Numbered from the stretch's first letter, positions 1 through 6,204 are shown. The stretch: 6,204 bases of DNA from Kiritimatiellia bacterium (GCA_029939545.1 JAOZSS010000076.1:4087-10290), one strand, 5' to 3'. A program made the numbers and translations. The notes: generated by a model not told the origin, from the letters alone.

Positions 1-552
1 GCCCCACTGGCGGGCGAGTGTGGTGCGCTTGGACAGTGGAATGAAGTAGTCCTGCTCGCGCGTAAGCCTGACGGACAGGCCCTGGGCCTTCAGGATGTCA
101 CGGGTGCGCTTGGCGACATCAAGGACGGCCTTCTTCTCGTAGATGCGCCGATGCCCTACAGCACCGCTGTCCGATCCGCCATGTCCTGGATCAAGGACAA
201 TGGTTGCAATATCATCTCCGCGGACGGTAGCGGAGGGGCGCAGGAGAGGGTCGAGCATGGCTCGGCTATCGTGCCGGGTAATCGTCCAACTGCTGGACCC
301 TTTCTGGGTGGGGCCATTGAGCCAGAGGAGGGTGTCGTTGAAGCGAAGTTTCCGGCTCCCGGAGGTGAAGACTACGGTGGAATACTGACTCCTCAGGACG
401 CGTTCCATGCCCATGCGCAAGGGGGTGCCAAAGCCGTAGCGCCGGGCGATGGTGTCGAGAGATTCCCGCTGCGTGGCGGGTGACGCGGCTCCAGCCATTC
501 CCGCTTGGATCGTCATTGCTGCGCATATCAGAGCATGGATAGGCCTAAGCAT
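1..552 (-). CDS. N-acetylmuramoyl-L-alanine amidase (Amidase_3), N-terminal part, runs off left edge
   Basis: This is a secreted zinc amidase that cleaves the bond between N-acetylmuramic acid and the L-alanine of peptidoglycan stem peptides, working in the periplasm. The frame is open from the ATG at 552-550 to position 1 (184 codons), with an in-frame stop (TAG, 561-559) just upstream, which fixes the start region. Residues 1 to about 23 look like a signal peptide (hydrophobic, ending AGMAGAAS). Residues about 28-105 form a small domain (SLDTIARRYGF near 31-41, then beta-type text such as STVVFTSGSRKLRFND) resembling the AMIN or copper-amine-oxidase-N-like domains seen in front of such amidases. 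The catalytic domain begins near 113 with IVLDPGHGGSDSGA. His124 and Glu139 (IYEKK) match the first two zinc ligands, and LTREQDYFIPLSKR at 163-176 is the next conserved block. The second zinc His and the catalytic Glu lie beyond the window. The gene is divergent from the barrel gene. No good Shine-Dalgarno is visible. The family call is secure; the N-terminal domain name is tentative. Confidence 0.93.
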   Translation of the reverse strand, partial: MLRPIHALICAAMTIQAGMAGAASPATQRESLDTIARRYGFGTPLRMGMERVLRSQYSTVVFTSGSRKLRFNDTLLWLNGPTQKGSSSWTITRHDSRAMLDPLLRPSATVRGDDIATIVLDPGHGGSDSGAVGHRRIYEKKAVLDVAKRTRDILKAQGLSVRLTREQDYFIPLSKRTTLARQWG

Positions 553-638
553 TCCGTACTATAAGCCAAGGGCGCGGCACTTGGCTACATCTCTTTACCA
601 TTGCGTCATCGTTGGTTCTGCTGGTAGGCTTCAACCAT
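553..638. promoter_or_regulatory. Divergent intergenic region between the amidase and barrel genes
   Basis: These 86 bases must hold the promoters of both divergent genes, unless the plus-strand unit starts elsewhere. No convincing sigma-70 pair is visible in the plus direction. On the minus strand TATAGT (563-558) resembles a -10 box, but it ends only 5 bases before the amidase ATG, which would mean a nearly leaderless transcript, and the hexamer 17 bases upstream is poor. A weak Shine-Dalgarno-like GGTAGG (623-628) lies 10 bases before the barrel ATG at 639. It supports that start over the in-frame TTG at 612. Confidence 0.35.
564..586. repeat. Inverted repeat, 7-bp arms, in the divergent intergenic region
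   Basis: AGCCAAG (564-570) and CTTGGCT (580-586) are perfect reverse complements separated by 9 bases. The arms stop at both ends without further pairing. The element sits immediately upstream of the TATAGT on the minus strand and 52 bases before the barrel start, a fitting place for an operator shared by both genes. A 7-bp match at this spacing can also arise by chance in a region this size, so function is only suggested. Confidence 0.4.
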
Positions 639-719
639 ATGAGGACGCAACACTTACACCCGTGCATTGTGATAGGAGTGTTTCTGCTGCCCGTGCTGCT
701 GAGCTCGTCCGCATGGGCA
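639..719 (+). other. Signal peptide of the beta-barrel protein
   Basis: The first 27 residues have a short polar and basic N-region, a hydrophobic H-region (IVIGVFLLPVLL) and a C-region SSSAWA followed by QN, matching the small-x-small rule for signal peptidase I. There is no lipobox at the cleavage region. The Cys at residue 9 lies before the core and is not in a lipobox context. Confidence 0.85.
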
Positions 720-2060
720 CAGAACCTGCGGTATGACAATCACAGGGAAGTGGCCGTGCCGGAGTATGCCACCATTCAGCTGGGCCCATTCCATTCAAGC
801 TGGGCAGTCTTGCTCTCCGGGGGCTATCGCTACGTGAATACGACGGGCGCGGGAACGGATTTTCTCTTTTCCGGGTCGCGGGGGAGGCTGAGGGAGGATG
901 GTCCCGACTTCCCGATCATCATTGGTTTGGATACTCGAAACTATCTGGTGATCGGACCTCATACGGACCTGGATGTTTCGGTGGGTATCCGATACGAGTA
1001 CTACCCTCTCGATACGCAGGATGATGAGTTTCGCGTGTTTTTGCCCGGCGAGGGCATCAATGCCAATCTTTCCATGGAGATATCCCCCGTACCCTACCTG
1101 CGTATGCGCCTATGGGATGGGTTCGGGTGGCAGACGGACTACATTGACACGCGTGGCATAGAAGACCGGTATGGTGGCCAGCGTTTCGAGAATATCTCAA
1201 ATACGATCGGACTGGATGGTGATCTGCTCTTGGCTGAGCGGCATAATCTGGGATTTGGAGGGTCGCGGGCTGATCTGTGGGCCTTGGACGATGGATGGGA
1301 AGAGCAGTCTCGGGTGACGCTCAGTGGGCACCTCTTGTACGAGTATGAACTGGCCGAGTACATGATTGTCGGACTGCGCGCCGGACTCTCGGAGACCGAC
1401 TACACTGAGTCGGATAGACCGACCTCGTTGATCAACAACTATCGTCTTATGCTCGATACGCGGTTGACCGAGCAGACGTCGGCCAGCGTCTTTGTGGGTC
1501 AAGCCAACGGGACAATTTCGGGAAGCGAGAACAGTATCGAAGAGATCAGTACTGAAATTTATGGAGCAGGGCTGCAGACCCACCTGAGCCCGAAGCTGCA
1601 ACATGGCTTTTCTTTCGCGCACGGGTTGCGCACGGGCTACACGTCATCTCTCGAGGAGTTTGACCTGTTCCGCTACGACATCCGTTGGACCGGTGACGTC
1701 TCGCAGTGGAACCTTTACACGGGATGGCAGGCGCGTGATCCAAGCGCAACGAACTCGAATGGGTACACGGACTGGACCAGCGGATTGCTCTTCGAAGTGC
1801 CTCTCGTGCCGGCGGTTTCCCTGGTCGGTTCGATCCGCTACAATGAGCGATCCAATGATGAGGAGGCCGCGGTTCTCGATCCCGAACTGAGCGGCGACTA
1901 CGCCACCATGGCGTATAAGCTCGGCACGGTACTCAGCCTGACCGACGAACTCAAGCTTACGGCATCCGCCGAGCGCATTGAGCGGAACGGCGACAACGAC
2001 GAATTGGACTATACGCGAGACATTCTCTCCATAATGTTGACCTGCCGTCATGAGCTCTGA
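639..2060 (+). CDS. Outer-membrane beta-barrel protein, exosortase-associated
   Basis: This encodes a 473-residue exported protein predicted to form a beta-barrel in the outer membrane. The ATG at 639 is chosen because it directly precedes a good signal peptide: positive start (MRTQHLH), hydrophobic core at about residues 9-21, and an AxA-type cleavage site SSAWA|QN after residue 27. The in-frame TTG at 612 would add nine residues that spoil this layout. The mature protein shows repeated amphipathic beta-strands of about 8-12 residues with alternating hydrophobic and polar side chains and aromatic girdle residues (for example WAVLLSGGYRYVN, VSVGIRYEYYPL, VSLVGSIRYNERSN). Polar turns rich in Asp, Gly, Ser and Asn separate them. 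It resembles in style the barrel proteins encoded in exosortase/exopolysaccharide loci, but I cannot assign a named family. It ends CRHEL rather than in the usual aromatic. Its 3' end overlaps the exosortase-TPR start by 11 bp, implying co-transcription and a shared function. The substrate or ligand of the barrel is unknown. Confidence 0.85.
   Translation: MRTQHLHPCIVIGVFLLPVLLSSSAWAQNLRYDNHREVAVPEYATIQLGPFHSSWAVLLSGGYRYVNTTGAGTDFLFSGSRGRLREDGPDFPIIIGLDTRNYLVIGPHTDLDVSVGIRYEYYPLDTQDDEFRVFLPGEGINANLSMEISPVPYLRMRLWDGFGWQTDYIDTRGIEDRYGGQRFENISNTIGLDGDLLLAERHNLGFGGSRADLWALDDGWEEQSRVTLSGHLLYEYELAEYMIVGLRAGLSETDYTESDRPTSLINNYRLMLDTRLTEQTSASVFVGQANGTISGSENSIEEISTEIYGAGLQTHLSPKLQHGFSFAHGLRTGYTSSLEEFDLFRYDIRWTGDVSQWNLYTGWQARDPSATNSNGYTDWTSGLLFEVPLVPAVSLVGSIRYNERSNDEEAAVLDPELSGDYATMAYKLGTVLSLTDELKLTASAERIERNGDNDELDYTRDILSIMLTCRHEL
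2050..2060 (+). other. 11-bp overlap of barrel stop and exosortase start
   Basis: The exosortase-TPR ATG (2050-2052) lies 11 bases before the end of the barrel gene (TGA, 2058-2060) in a different frame. The 20 bases upstream contain no purine-rich ribosome binding site. Ribosomes finishing the barrel gene probably re-initiate here, which would tie the amounts of the two proteins together. Confidence 0.75.
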
Positions 2061-5000
2061 TAGGACACGCAAAAGCATCCTCTACGCGGGAATCGGGCTT
2101 TTCACGGTATGGGCCCTTACCAATTTTCATCGCGTGGCGGCAGATGACGATGCGCTGATCCGCGTGGTCCTCGTTTCTCTTTTTGCCGTTATAGTCCTGC
2201 TGCGCCCGAAGCCTCCTCGCGAACTACAGCCAGAATCTGAGAGATTCCGTTTTCCCGGCCTGCACGGTCCGGCATTACCGTTAACCATGGGGATTGGCGG
2301 AGCGCTGCTGTCACTGGTGGGCACCATTCTTACCATTCACCAGTTCGAGTGGTTGGGCATCATTCTTCTGCTCTACGCCTGCCTTCGCTGGTCACTACCG
2401 GAGAAGTTTCATCGCGACGTGATCATTGCGGTCTTTCTCCTCTACTGGATGCATCCGATTCCGGGGCAGGTTTTCGGCAAACTACAGCTCTGGATGCAGC
2501 TTATGTCGGTGCAGGGCGCTCAGGTTTTGCTCTACTGCTTCAACGTTCCGGTGTGGGCCGAGGGGTTCTACTTGCGGACGGGCCTTCTTACGCTTGGGGT
2601 GCCGGAAGCATGCAGCGGAATGCGCACCATCGTCACCGTGACGCTCTGCACGCTCGGTGTTGGGTTCCTGTTCCGACTTCGCTGGTTTGAGAGCGTCGTG
2701 TTGCTGTTGGCTGGCGCCGTCCAAGTGCTGTTTTTCAACATCCTGCGTATAGCCGCGGTCGTTATACTGGCGCCGCGAATGCCGCGCGAGTGGGCCGAGA
2801 CTGTTCTGCACGATACTCTGGGATTCTTCCTGCTCTTCACGATCGTTGTCGTCCAAGTCGAGGTGTCGGCCTACAAGGTGATTCGCGACAAGCGGAAGCG
2901 GATCCGTGATGGAATCCGCGACGGCGAGTTGGAGCGCCCTGATCGTGGCCGCGCACTTCCCGGACCATGGCGCCTGTTCGTTTCCGTGTGGAAGCCCATC
3001 CTGGCTCTCGGCATCGTTTCTCTCGGCGTGGCCTATGTGGTCTACAAGCAACGCGCCCCACACCGGCTCAACATGATTCGACCCGTCATCGACCTTCTGT
3101 TGGCGAACGAGGTCGAAGCGGCCAACGCCGCGATTCATGATGCACTCGCAATGGCGCCTTCTGACCGGGATCTGCTCAGGAAGATGGCCCATGTGCTCGT
3201 GGTCAAGCAGGACTACGTTAGAACACTGGAGGTCCTTGGCTCCCTCGAGCCGCCGCTGGACGCTGTCGAGTCCATGTTGCGCGGTCGCGCACTCATGTCG
3301 CTGGGGCGTGTTGACGAGGCGTTTGAAGTGGTGAAGGAAATGTCGCTGCATGCAGGAGAATCGCCCGGCGCGGCAATTCTAATGGCTGAGTTTGCATCCG
3401 TCAAAGACATCCCCGAACAGGTTAACAGCAGTATCGTAATCGCCTCCCGATCACACCTGGTCCAGGGGCGTGTGCGTGCGCTGTTTCCCTATCTCGCCCT
3501 TCGTGAACAGTGGGACACCATCGTTGAGTGCGATAACACTACGGTGCGGTACGCCGACATAGGTCCTGCCCTGGTTGCCGTTCAGGCCCACCTGCACACC
3601 CGAGACGTCGCGCGTGCGGCAGAGATCATGAGAGATGTTGTTCGGGAGCATCCCAACGACCCTCGTTTCCTGAGCAGCCTTTTCTCCCTGGCCATGAGTG
3701 GGCAGGGCGGGAGTTGGGAAGAGATGTTTGCCGACAATCTGACTGAGAACCTTGCCAAACTGAATGCTGACCGGCTCGCTTCCTACATTGACTACGCGTT
3801 TCGCCTCAGCCGGGCTGACTTGGCTTGGTTGGCTTGGCTTAGCCTGCGCCAACGCGATCCATCCGATCCGGCGCTGTATCTCTCGCTGGCACGCTTCCAC
3901 GACCTTTGGTTCGTGTTCAGAAAACACGCCCTCTCGATCGAGGCTGAGAGTGCGGCTCAGCGCATTGACCTGCGAAGCTTCTACCAGGCTACCGGGGATT
4001 TGAAGCCGTTCAAGGCTCTGTGGGACCGTGTACCCGAGGCCGTGTCGGTGGCTGGCTCGCGTGGTAGGGAGGGGCGGAACGAGTACCTTGATCTCTTCTT
4101 TGAGGAGATCGACAAGCGCGCCAAAGAAGGATCGCTCAATGAGCGAATGGAGTTGTCGGTGGCGCCGGCATTGGGGTTGGCCGGAAGATACAAGGACGCA
4201 CACGCCAAGCTGAAGGAGATGGAGGAGCGCTATCCCGAGAAGAAGCGGGATATCCTGTATCAACGCGCCGTGTTCCAAAACGAGCAGGGGCGCTGGCAGT
4301 CGCTGTATGAGACCATGGTCGCCTACCGCGCCTTGCCAAACTACCAGCCCCGGCTGGGTGCTGACCTGATGTTTATCAATGCCATGATGAACCTGAATAT
4401 GGGGGCCGCCGCGCTTCACATGGCCGAAACGGCTCGGCGCACCTACCCGGGGTCGCGACGGATTCACGCAGCCTTGGCGTCGATATGGGATGTGTTCCGG
4501 TACAAGGACCAAGCCCTCTTCCTTCTAACCAAGGCGGGTGATCCGGATCCGCGCGTACTGGTGCAGCTACTCTATGATACGGGCCGGCATCACGAGGCCG
4601 AACGGATGAGCAACGCGATGAATGTCGGTATCATCCGAAGTAAACAAGGAGAAAGACAGCGGCTGGTGCTGCCTCGTGCAAGGTTGGTGCTGGCCAAGCG
4701 TTGGCCGACCGCGCTGGCCGGGGCCGGGTTCGAGAAGGAGGCGGCTGTACATGCCGCCGATATCGAGACCTCCACGAGCCCCTACATCATTGCCTTGCGT
4801 ACCCTGTCGCGTGACTGGTGTCTGGCACAGGGCAAGGGCGAGGTCTCGGACATCGCCGCGTGGGAAGCGATTGGGCGGAATCCTCTTGAGACGATCGGGG
4901 CGATGCACCAGTTGGCCATGCTGTTGGCACGGCAGGAGCGCTACGCCGAGGCGAGCAGGGCAATCGAGGCGGGACTGGACTTGGTTCCGGACTCAGTCGT

Positions 5001-6087
5001 GTTGAGACGGATCCACATGGTTGTCGAGGAAGACCGCGCGGCGGCTGTCGCCGCGGCGCGAGAGCATTGTCCGGACGACCCGGACATATGGTTGGCTTCG
5101 TTGATGGAGCGCTTTAGGGCCGAGGGCCGAGGGGCCTGGGCGGGAGTGGAGATCAAGCGTGCTTCAGTGGAGCGACAGTTTGCACCGGAGACGTTTGTGC
5201 GCGCCGGCGACTTCCTTCTCGATTCTGGAATGCCGCATGCCGCCGCTGCTGCTGCGCGCCATGCGATTGAGTGGTCCCGGGGGTTGGTCCCGCCCTATGT
5301 GTTGGGGATTCGGGCTGGACTGGTTCTGAGGGACTTTGAATGGGCACTATCGTGTAGCTTGGCTGGGGCAGAGTTGGCGCGGAACCCCGCTCCGTTCTAC
5401 AAGGCCGTAGTCATGCTGAAGTGGGCACGGGACAAGCGCGATGCAGACATTATCAAGGCTCTGCAATACCTCAGCGAGCACAATCCTGAGGAGCGGCAGT
5501 GGGCCGAGCGCCTGGGCTTTGTCTACTTCGAGAAGCGCGATACGCGCCGTGCACTCAGCGTGCTGGCTCCTGTGATCGACAAGGACCGCTCCAAGATGCG
5601 CACGCAGTCGCTGCTGATGGCCGCCGAAGCGGCCCGAATCGAGGGCGACCATGTCAAGGCGGTTGAGATCCTCGAGTCGGCCTATACCATATACCCGGAT
5701 CGTGTCAACGTACTCAACAACCTGGTCTATACCCTGCTGGAGCATCCTTCAACCGTGTCAAGAGCACAGGAACTGCTTCCGTCACTGCTCGACATGGGGC
5801 AGAACTCGTTTCCCGTTCTCGATACGGCGGCCATGGTTTACTTGCGCGCGGGGCAGGTTAACCGCGCGCGCGAGTATATGGAACGAGCACTCTCTCTCAT
5901 GGTGCCGGGGCACTACTCAACACTCGAAGTAACGCTGAATGCCGCGGAGATCTACCTTCTGGTTGGAGACTTTGACGAAGTGGAGAACCATCTGAATGCT
6001 GTCTGGGAGTATCCCGAGCGGCCGGTGTCGACGGATAACCGCGCCAAGGCGCTATTGCGCAAGTTGCAGGATCAGAAGCGGGAGTGA
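2050..6087 (+). CDS. Exosortase fused to a long TPR solenoid
   Basis: This is a 1345-residue inner-membrane protein. Residues 1-275 form an exosortase/archaeosortase (EpsH-like) domain, a polytopic transpeptidase-like enzyme that cleaves C-terminal sorting signals such as PEP-CTERM at the outer face of the inner membrane. All three family catalytic residues are present: Cys188 in EACSGMR, Arg233 in FFNILRI and His254 in VLHDTLGFF. About seven or eight hydrophobic segments are visible (near 9-26, 36-52, 75-96, 99-112, 122-139, 190-208, 214-242 and 255-273). A strongly basic stretch (KRKRIRDGIR, 281-290) and another helix (about 315-333) follow. From about 346 to the end come TPR-like helical hairpins, clearest at 951-983, 1150-1175 and 1200-1290. 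Ordinary exosortases are about 300 residues, some with an EpsI domain; no EpsI-like segment is seen here. The ATG at 2050 overlaps the barrel gene's end and has no Shine-Dalgarno, which suggests translational coupling. No frameshift or stop interrupts the fusion. The exosortase subtype and the substrate are not determined. Confidence 0.9.
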   Translation: MSSDRTRKSILYAGIGLFTVWALTNFHRVAADDDALIRVVLVSLFAVIVLLRPKPPRELQPESERFRFPGLHGPALPLTMGIGGALLSLVGTILTIHQFEWLGIILLLYACLRWSLPEKFHRDVIIAVFLLYWMHPIPGQVFGKLQLWMQLMSVQGAQVLLYCFNVPVWAEGFYLRTGLLTLGVPEACSGMRTIVTVTLCTLGVGFLFRLRWFESVVLLLAGAVQVLFFNILRIAAVVILAPRMPREWAETVLHDTLGFFLLFTIVVVQVEVSAYKVIRDKRKRIRDGIRDGELERPDRGRALPGPWRLFVSVWKPILALGIVSLGVAYVVYKQRAPHRLNMIRPVIDLLLANEVEAANAAIHDALAMAPSDRDLLRKMAHVLVVKQDYVRTLEVLGSLEPPLDAVESMLRGRALMSLGRVDEAFEVVKEMSLHAGESPGAAILMAEFASVKDIPEQVNSSIVIASRSHLVQGRVRALFPYLALREQWDTIVECDNTTVRYADIGPALVAVQAHLHTRDVARAAEIMRDVVREHPNDPRFLSSLFSLAMSGQGGSWEEMFADNLTENLAKLNADRLASYIDYAFRLSRADLAWLAWLSLRQRDPSDPALYLSLARFHDLWFVFRKHALSIEAESAAQRIDLRSFYQATGDLKPFKALWDRVPEAVSVAGSRGREGRNEYLDLFFEEIDKRAKEGSLNERMELSVAPALGLAGRYKDAHAKLKEMEERYPEKKRDILYQRAVFQNEQGRWQSLYETMVAYRALPNYQPRLGADLMFINAMMNLNMGAAALHMAETARRTYPGSRRIHAALASIWDVFRYKDQALFLLTKAGDPDPRVLVQLLYDTGRHHEAERMSNAMNVGIIRSKQGERQRLVLPRARLVLAKRWPTALAGAGFEKEAAVHAADIETSTSPYIIALRTLSRDWCLAQGKGEVSDIAAWEAIGRNPLETIGAMHQLAMLLARQERYAEASRAIEAGLDLVPDSVVLRRIHMVVEEDRAAAVAAAREHCPDDPDIWLASLMERFRAEGRGAWAGVEIKRASVERQFAPETFVRAGDFLLDSGMPHAAAAAARHAIEWSRGLVPPYVLGIRAGLVLRDFEWALSCSLAGAELARNPAPFYKAVVMLKWARDKRDADIIKALQYLSEHNPEERQWAERLGFVYFEKRDTRRALSVLAPVIDKDRSKMRTQSLLMAAEAARIEGDHVKAVEILESAYTIYPDRVNVLNNLVYTLLEHPSTVSRAQELLPSLLDMGQNSFPVLDTAAMVYLRAGQVNRAREYMERALSLMVPGHYSTLEVTLNAAEIYLLVGDFDEVENHLNAVWEYPERPVSTDNRAKALLRKLQDQKRE
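2272..2874 (+). other. Exosortase core domain with Cys-Arg-His catalytic residues
   Basis: Residues about 75-275 cover the conserved core. The codons for Cys188 (2611-2613), Arg233 (2746-2748) and His254 (2809-2811) fall in the order and spacing typical of the EpsH/exosortase family. Counting helices from a positively charged cytoplasmic N-terminus (MSSDRTRK) places the Cys, Arg and His near the periplasmic ends of helices, as expected for this enzyme class. Confidence 0.9.
3085..6084 (+). other. TPR-like solenoid region, about 1000 residues, predicted periplasmic
   Basis: Residues about 346-1345 are almost entirely helical hairpins of about 34 residues, with the TPR pattern of a small residue (Ala or Gly) in helix A, a Gly or polar turn, and Ala followed by a large hydrophobic residue in helix B. 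Good examples are LAMLLARQERYAEASRAIEA (955-974) and LDTAAMVYLRAGQVNRAREY (1257-1276). Middle units are degenerate. The length would allow nearly thirty units. TPR arms usually bind protein partners. In PEP-CTERM loci a separate TPR protein (PrsT type) is often encoded beside the exosortase, and this region may be its fused equivalent. Confidence 0.85.
3820..3837 (+). repeat. 9-bp tandem duplication within the TPR region
   Basis: TTGGCTTGG is repeated head to tail and in frame, encoding Leu-Ala-Trp twice (residues 591-596). It looks like a small slippage duplication fixed inside a helix of the solenoid. It keeps the reading frame and probably has no regulatory role. Confidence 0.8.
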
Positions 6088-6118
6088 TCTGGATGTGGCC
6101 CGCCACCCGCCGCTCCCG
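6079..6118. terminator. GC-rich two-tier hairpin over the exosortase-TPR stop codon
   Basis: CGGGAGTG (6079-6086) can pair with CGCTCCCG (6111-6118), eight pairs including one G-U in the plus-strand RNA. Inside it GTGG (6095-6098) pairs with CCAC (6103-6106) around a 4-base loop. The structure lies between two convergent genes, where a terminator is expected, but no T-run follows on either strand. It is therefore at best a factor-assisted terminator or a 3'-end protecting hairpin. Confidence 0.35.
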
Positions 6119-6134
6119 ACGAGGGCGCGAAGAG

Positions 6135-6204
6135 TGGTGGAGGTAAGGAGATTCGAACTCCTGGCCTCCTGAATGCCATTCAGGCGCTCTACCAACTGAG
6201 CTAA
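6135..6204 (-). tRNA. tRNA-Ala(GGC), 5' six bases beyond the window
   Basis: Read on the minus strand, the D-arm (GCTC...GAGC), the anticodon arm (CCTGA, loop ATGGCAT, TCAGG), a 5-base variable loop (AGGCC), the T-arm (AGGAG, TTCGAAT, CTCCT) and the acceptor 3' strand TACCTCC with A73 and encoded CCA are all present. The loop places GGC at positions 34-36, reading GCC/GCU alanine codons. U70 and A73 agree with alanine identity (G3-U70), although G3 itself is outside. Seventy of an expected 76 bases are seen. Visible base 7 (T) faces base 66 (T), a mismatch at the bottom of the acceptor stem. The gene converges on the exosortase-TPR gene. Confidence 0.95.

Noticed and set aside
143..483. Plus-strand open frames over the amidase region
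   Set aside because: The minus strand here encodes a recognisable amidase with DPGHGG and zinc-ligand residues. The plus-strand frames have no motif and overlap it completely.
266..526. Second minus-strand frame (86 codons) in the amidase region
   Set aside because: It is out of frame with the amidase, whose frame carries a signal peptide, a domain and a catalytic motif through the same bases.
612..638. Earlier TTG start for the barrel protein
   Set aside because: It would add MVLLVGFNH before a complete signal peptide, and no better ribosome binding site precedes it. The ATG at 639 fits export better.
2482..3351. Minus-strand open frame of 289 codons opposite the exosortase domain
   Set aside because: It is antisense to the catalytic part of a clearly coding gene. 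Its composition is His/Gln/Arg-rich and no fold or motif is visible.
3451..4512. Long minus-strand open frame (353 codons) opposite the TPR region
   Set aside because: It lies wholly antisense to the exosortase-TPR gene, its translation is low-complexity and rich in His, Gln and Arg with no recognisable motif, and it has no independent start signals. It is a shadow of GC-rich coding on the other strand.
5236..5262. Run of GCC/GCT codons giving consecutive alanines, considered as a microsatellite
   Set aside because: The codons are mixed and the run fits the Ala-rich helix of a TPR unit. It is too short and imperfect to call a repeat element.
1..6204. CRISPR array, insertion sequence or toxin-antitoxin genes
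   Set aside because: No regularly spaced repeats, no transposase motifs with terminal inverted repeats and no small paired genes were seen.

Overview
The window reads as chromosomal DNA from a GC-rich Gram-negative (diderm) bacterium. An outer-membrane beta-barrel gene with a classical signal peptide and an exosortase-type membrane protease both require two membranes. The style of the partial amidase and of the exosortase/TPR protein leans towards the PVC group (Verrucomicrobiota or Kiritimatiellota), but that placement is inference from memory of family members and not from a search.

Layout. Positions 1-552, minus strand: the first 184 codons of a secreted N-acetylmuramoyl-L-alanine amidase (Amidase_3), which runs off the left edge. 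Positions 553-638: a short divergent intergenic region with a 7-bp inverted repeat. Positions 639-2060, plus strand: a signal-peptide-bearing outer-membrane beta-barrel protein of 473 residues. Positions 2050-6087, plus strand, overlapping the barrel gene by 11 bp: a 1345-residue protein with an N-terminal exosortase (Cys188, Arg233, His254 all present), a basic linker, one further membrane helix, and about 1000 residues of TPR-like helical repeats. Positions 6079-6118: a GC-rich two-tier hairpin spanning the stop codon. Positions 6135-6204, minus strand: tRNA-Ala(GGC) lacking only its first six bases, which fall beyond the right edge.

The point of interest is the barrel/exosortase-TPR pair. 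Exosortases are normally small polytopic inner-membrane proteins that process proteins bearing a C-terminal sorting signal (PEP-CTERM and relatives), and TPR proteins (PrsT type) are usually separate genes in those loci. Here both are one polypeptide, and the charge distribution predicts that the TPR solenoid lies in the periplasm. The gene is translationally overlapped with an outer-membrane barrel. This suggests, as a hypothesis, an envelope-spanning assembly: an inner-membrane sorting enzyme, a periplasmic TPR arm and an outer-membrane barrel. It would be comparable in layout to polysaccharide exporters that pair periplasmic TPRs with a barrel (AlgK/AlgE, PgaA, BcsC). No protein with a recognisable C-terminal sorting signal is encoded in the window, so the substrate must lie elsewhere.
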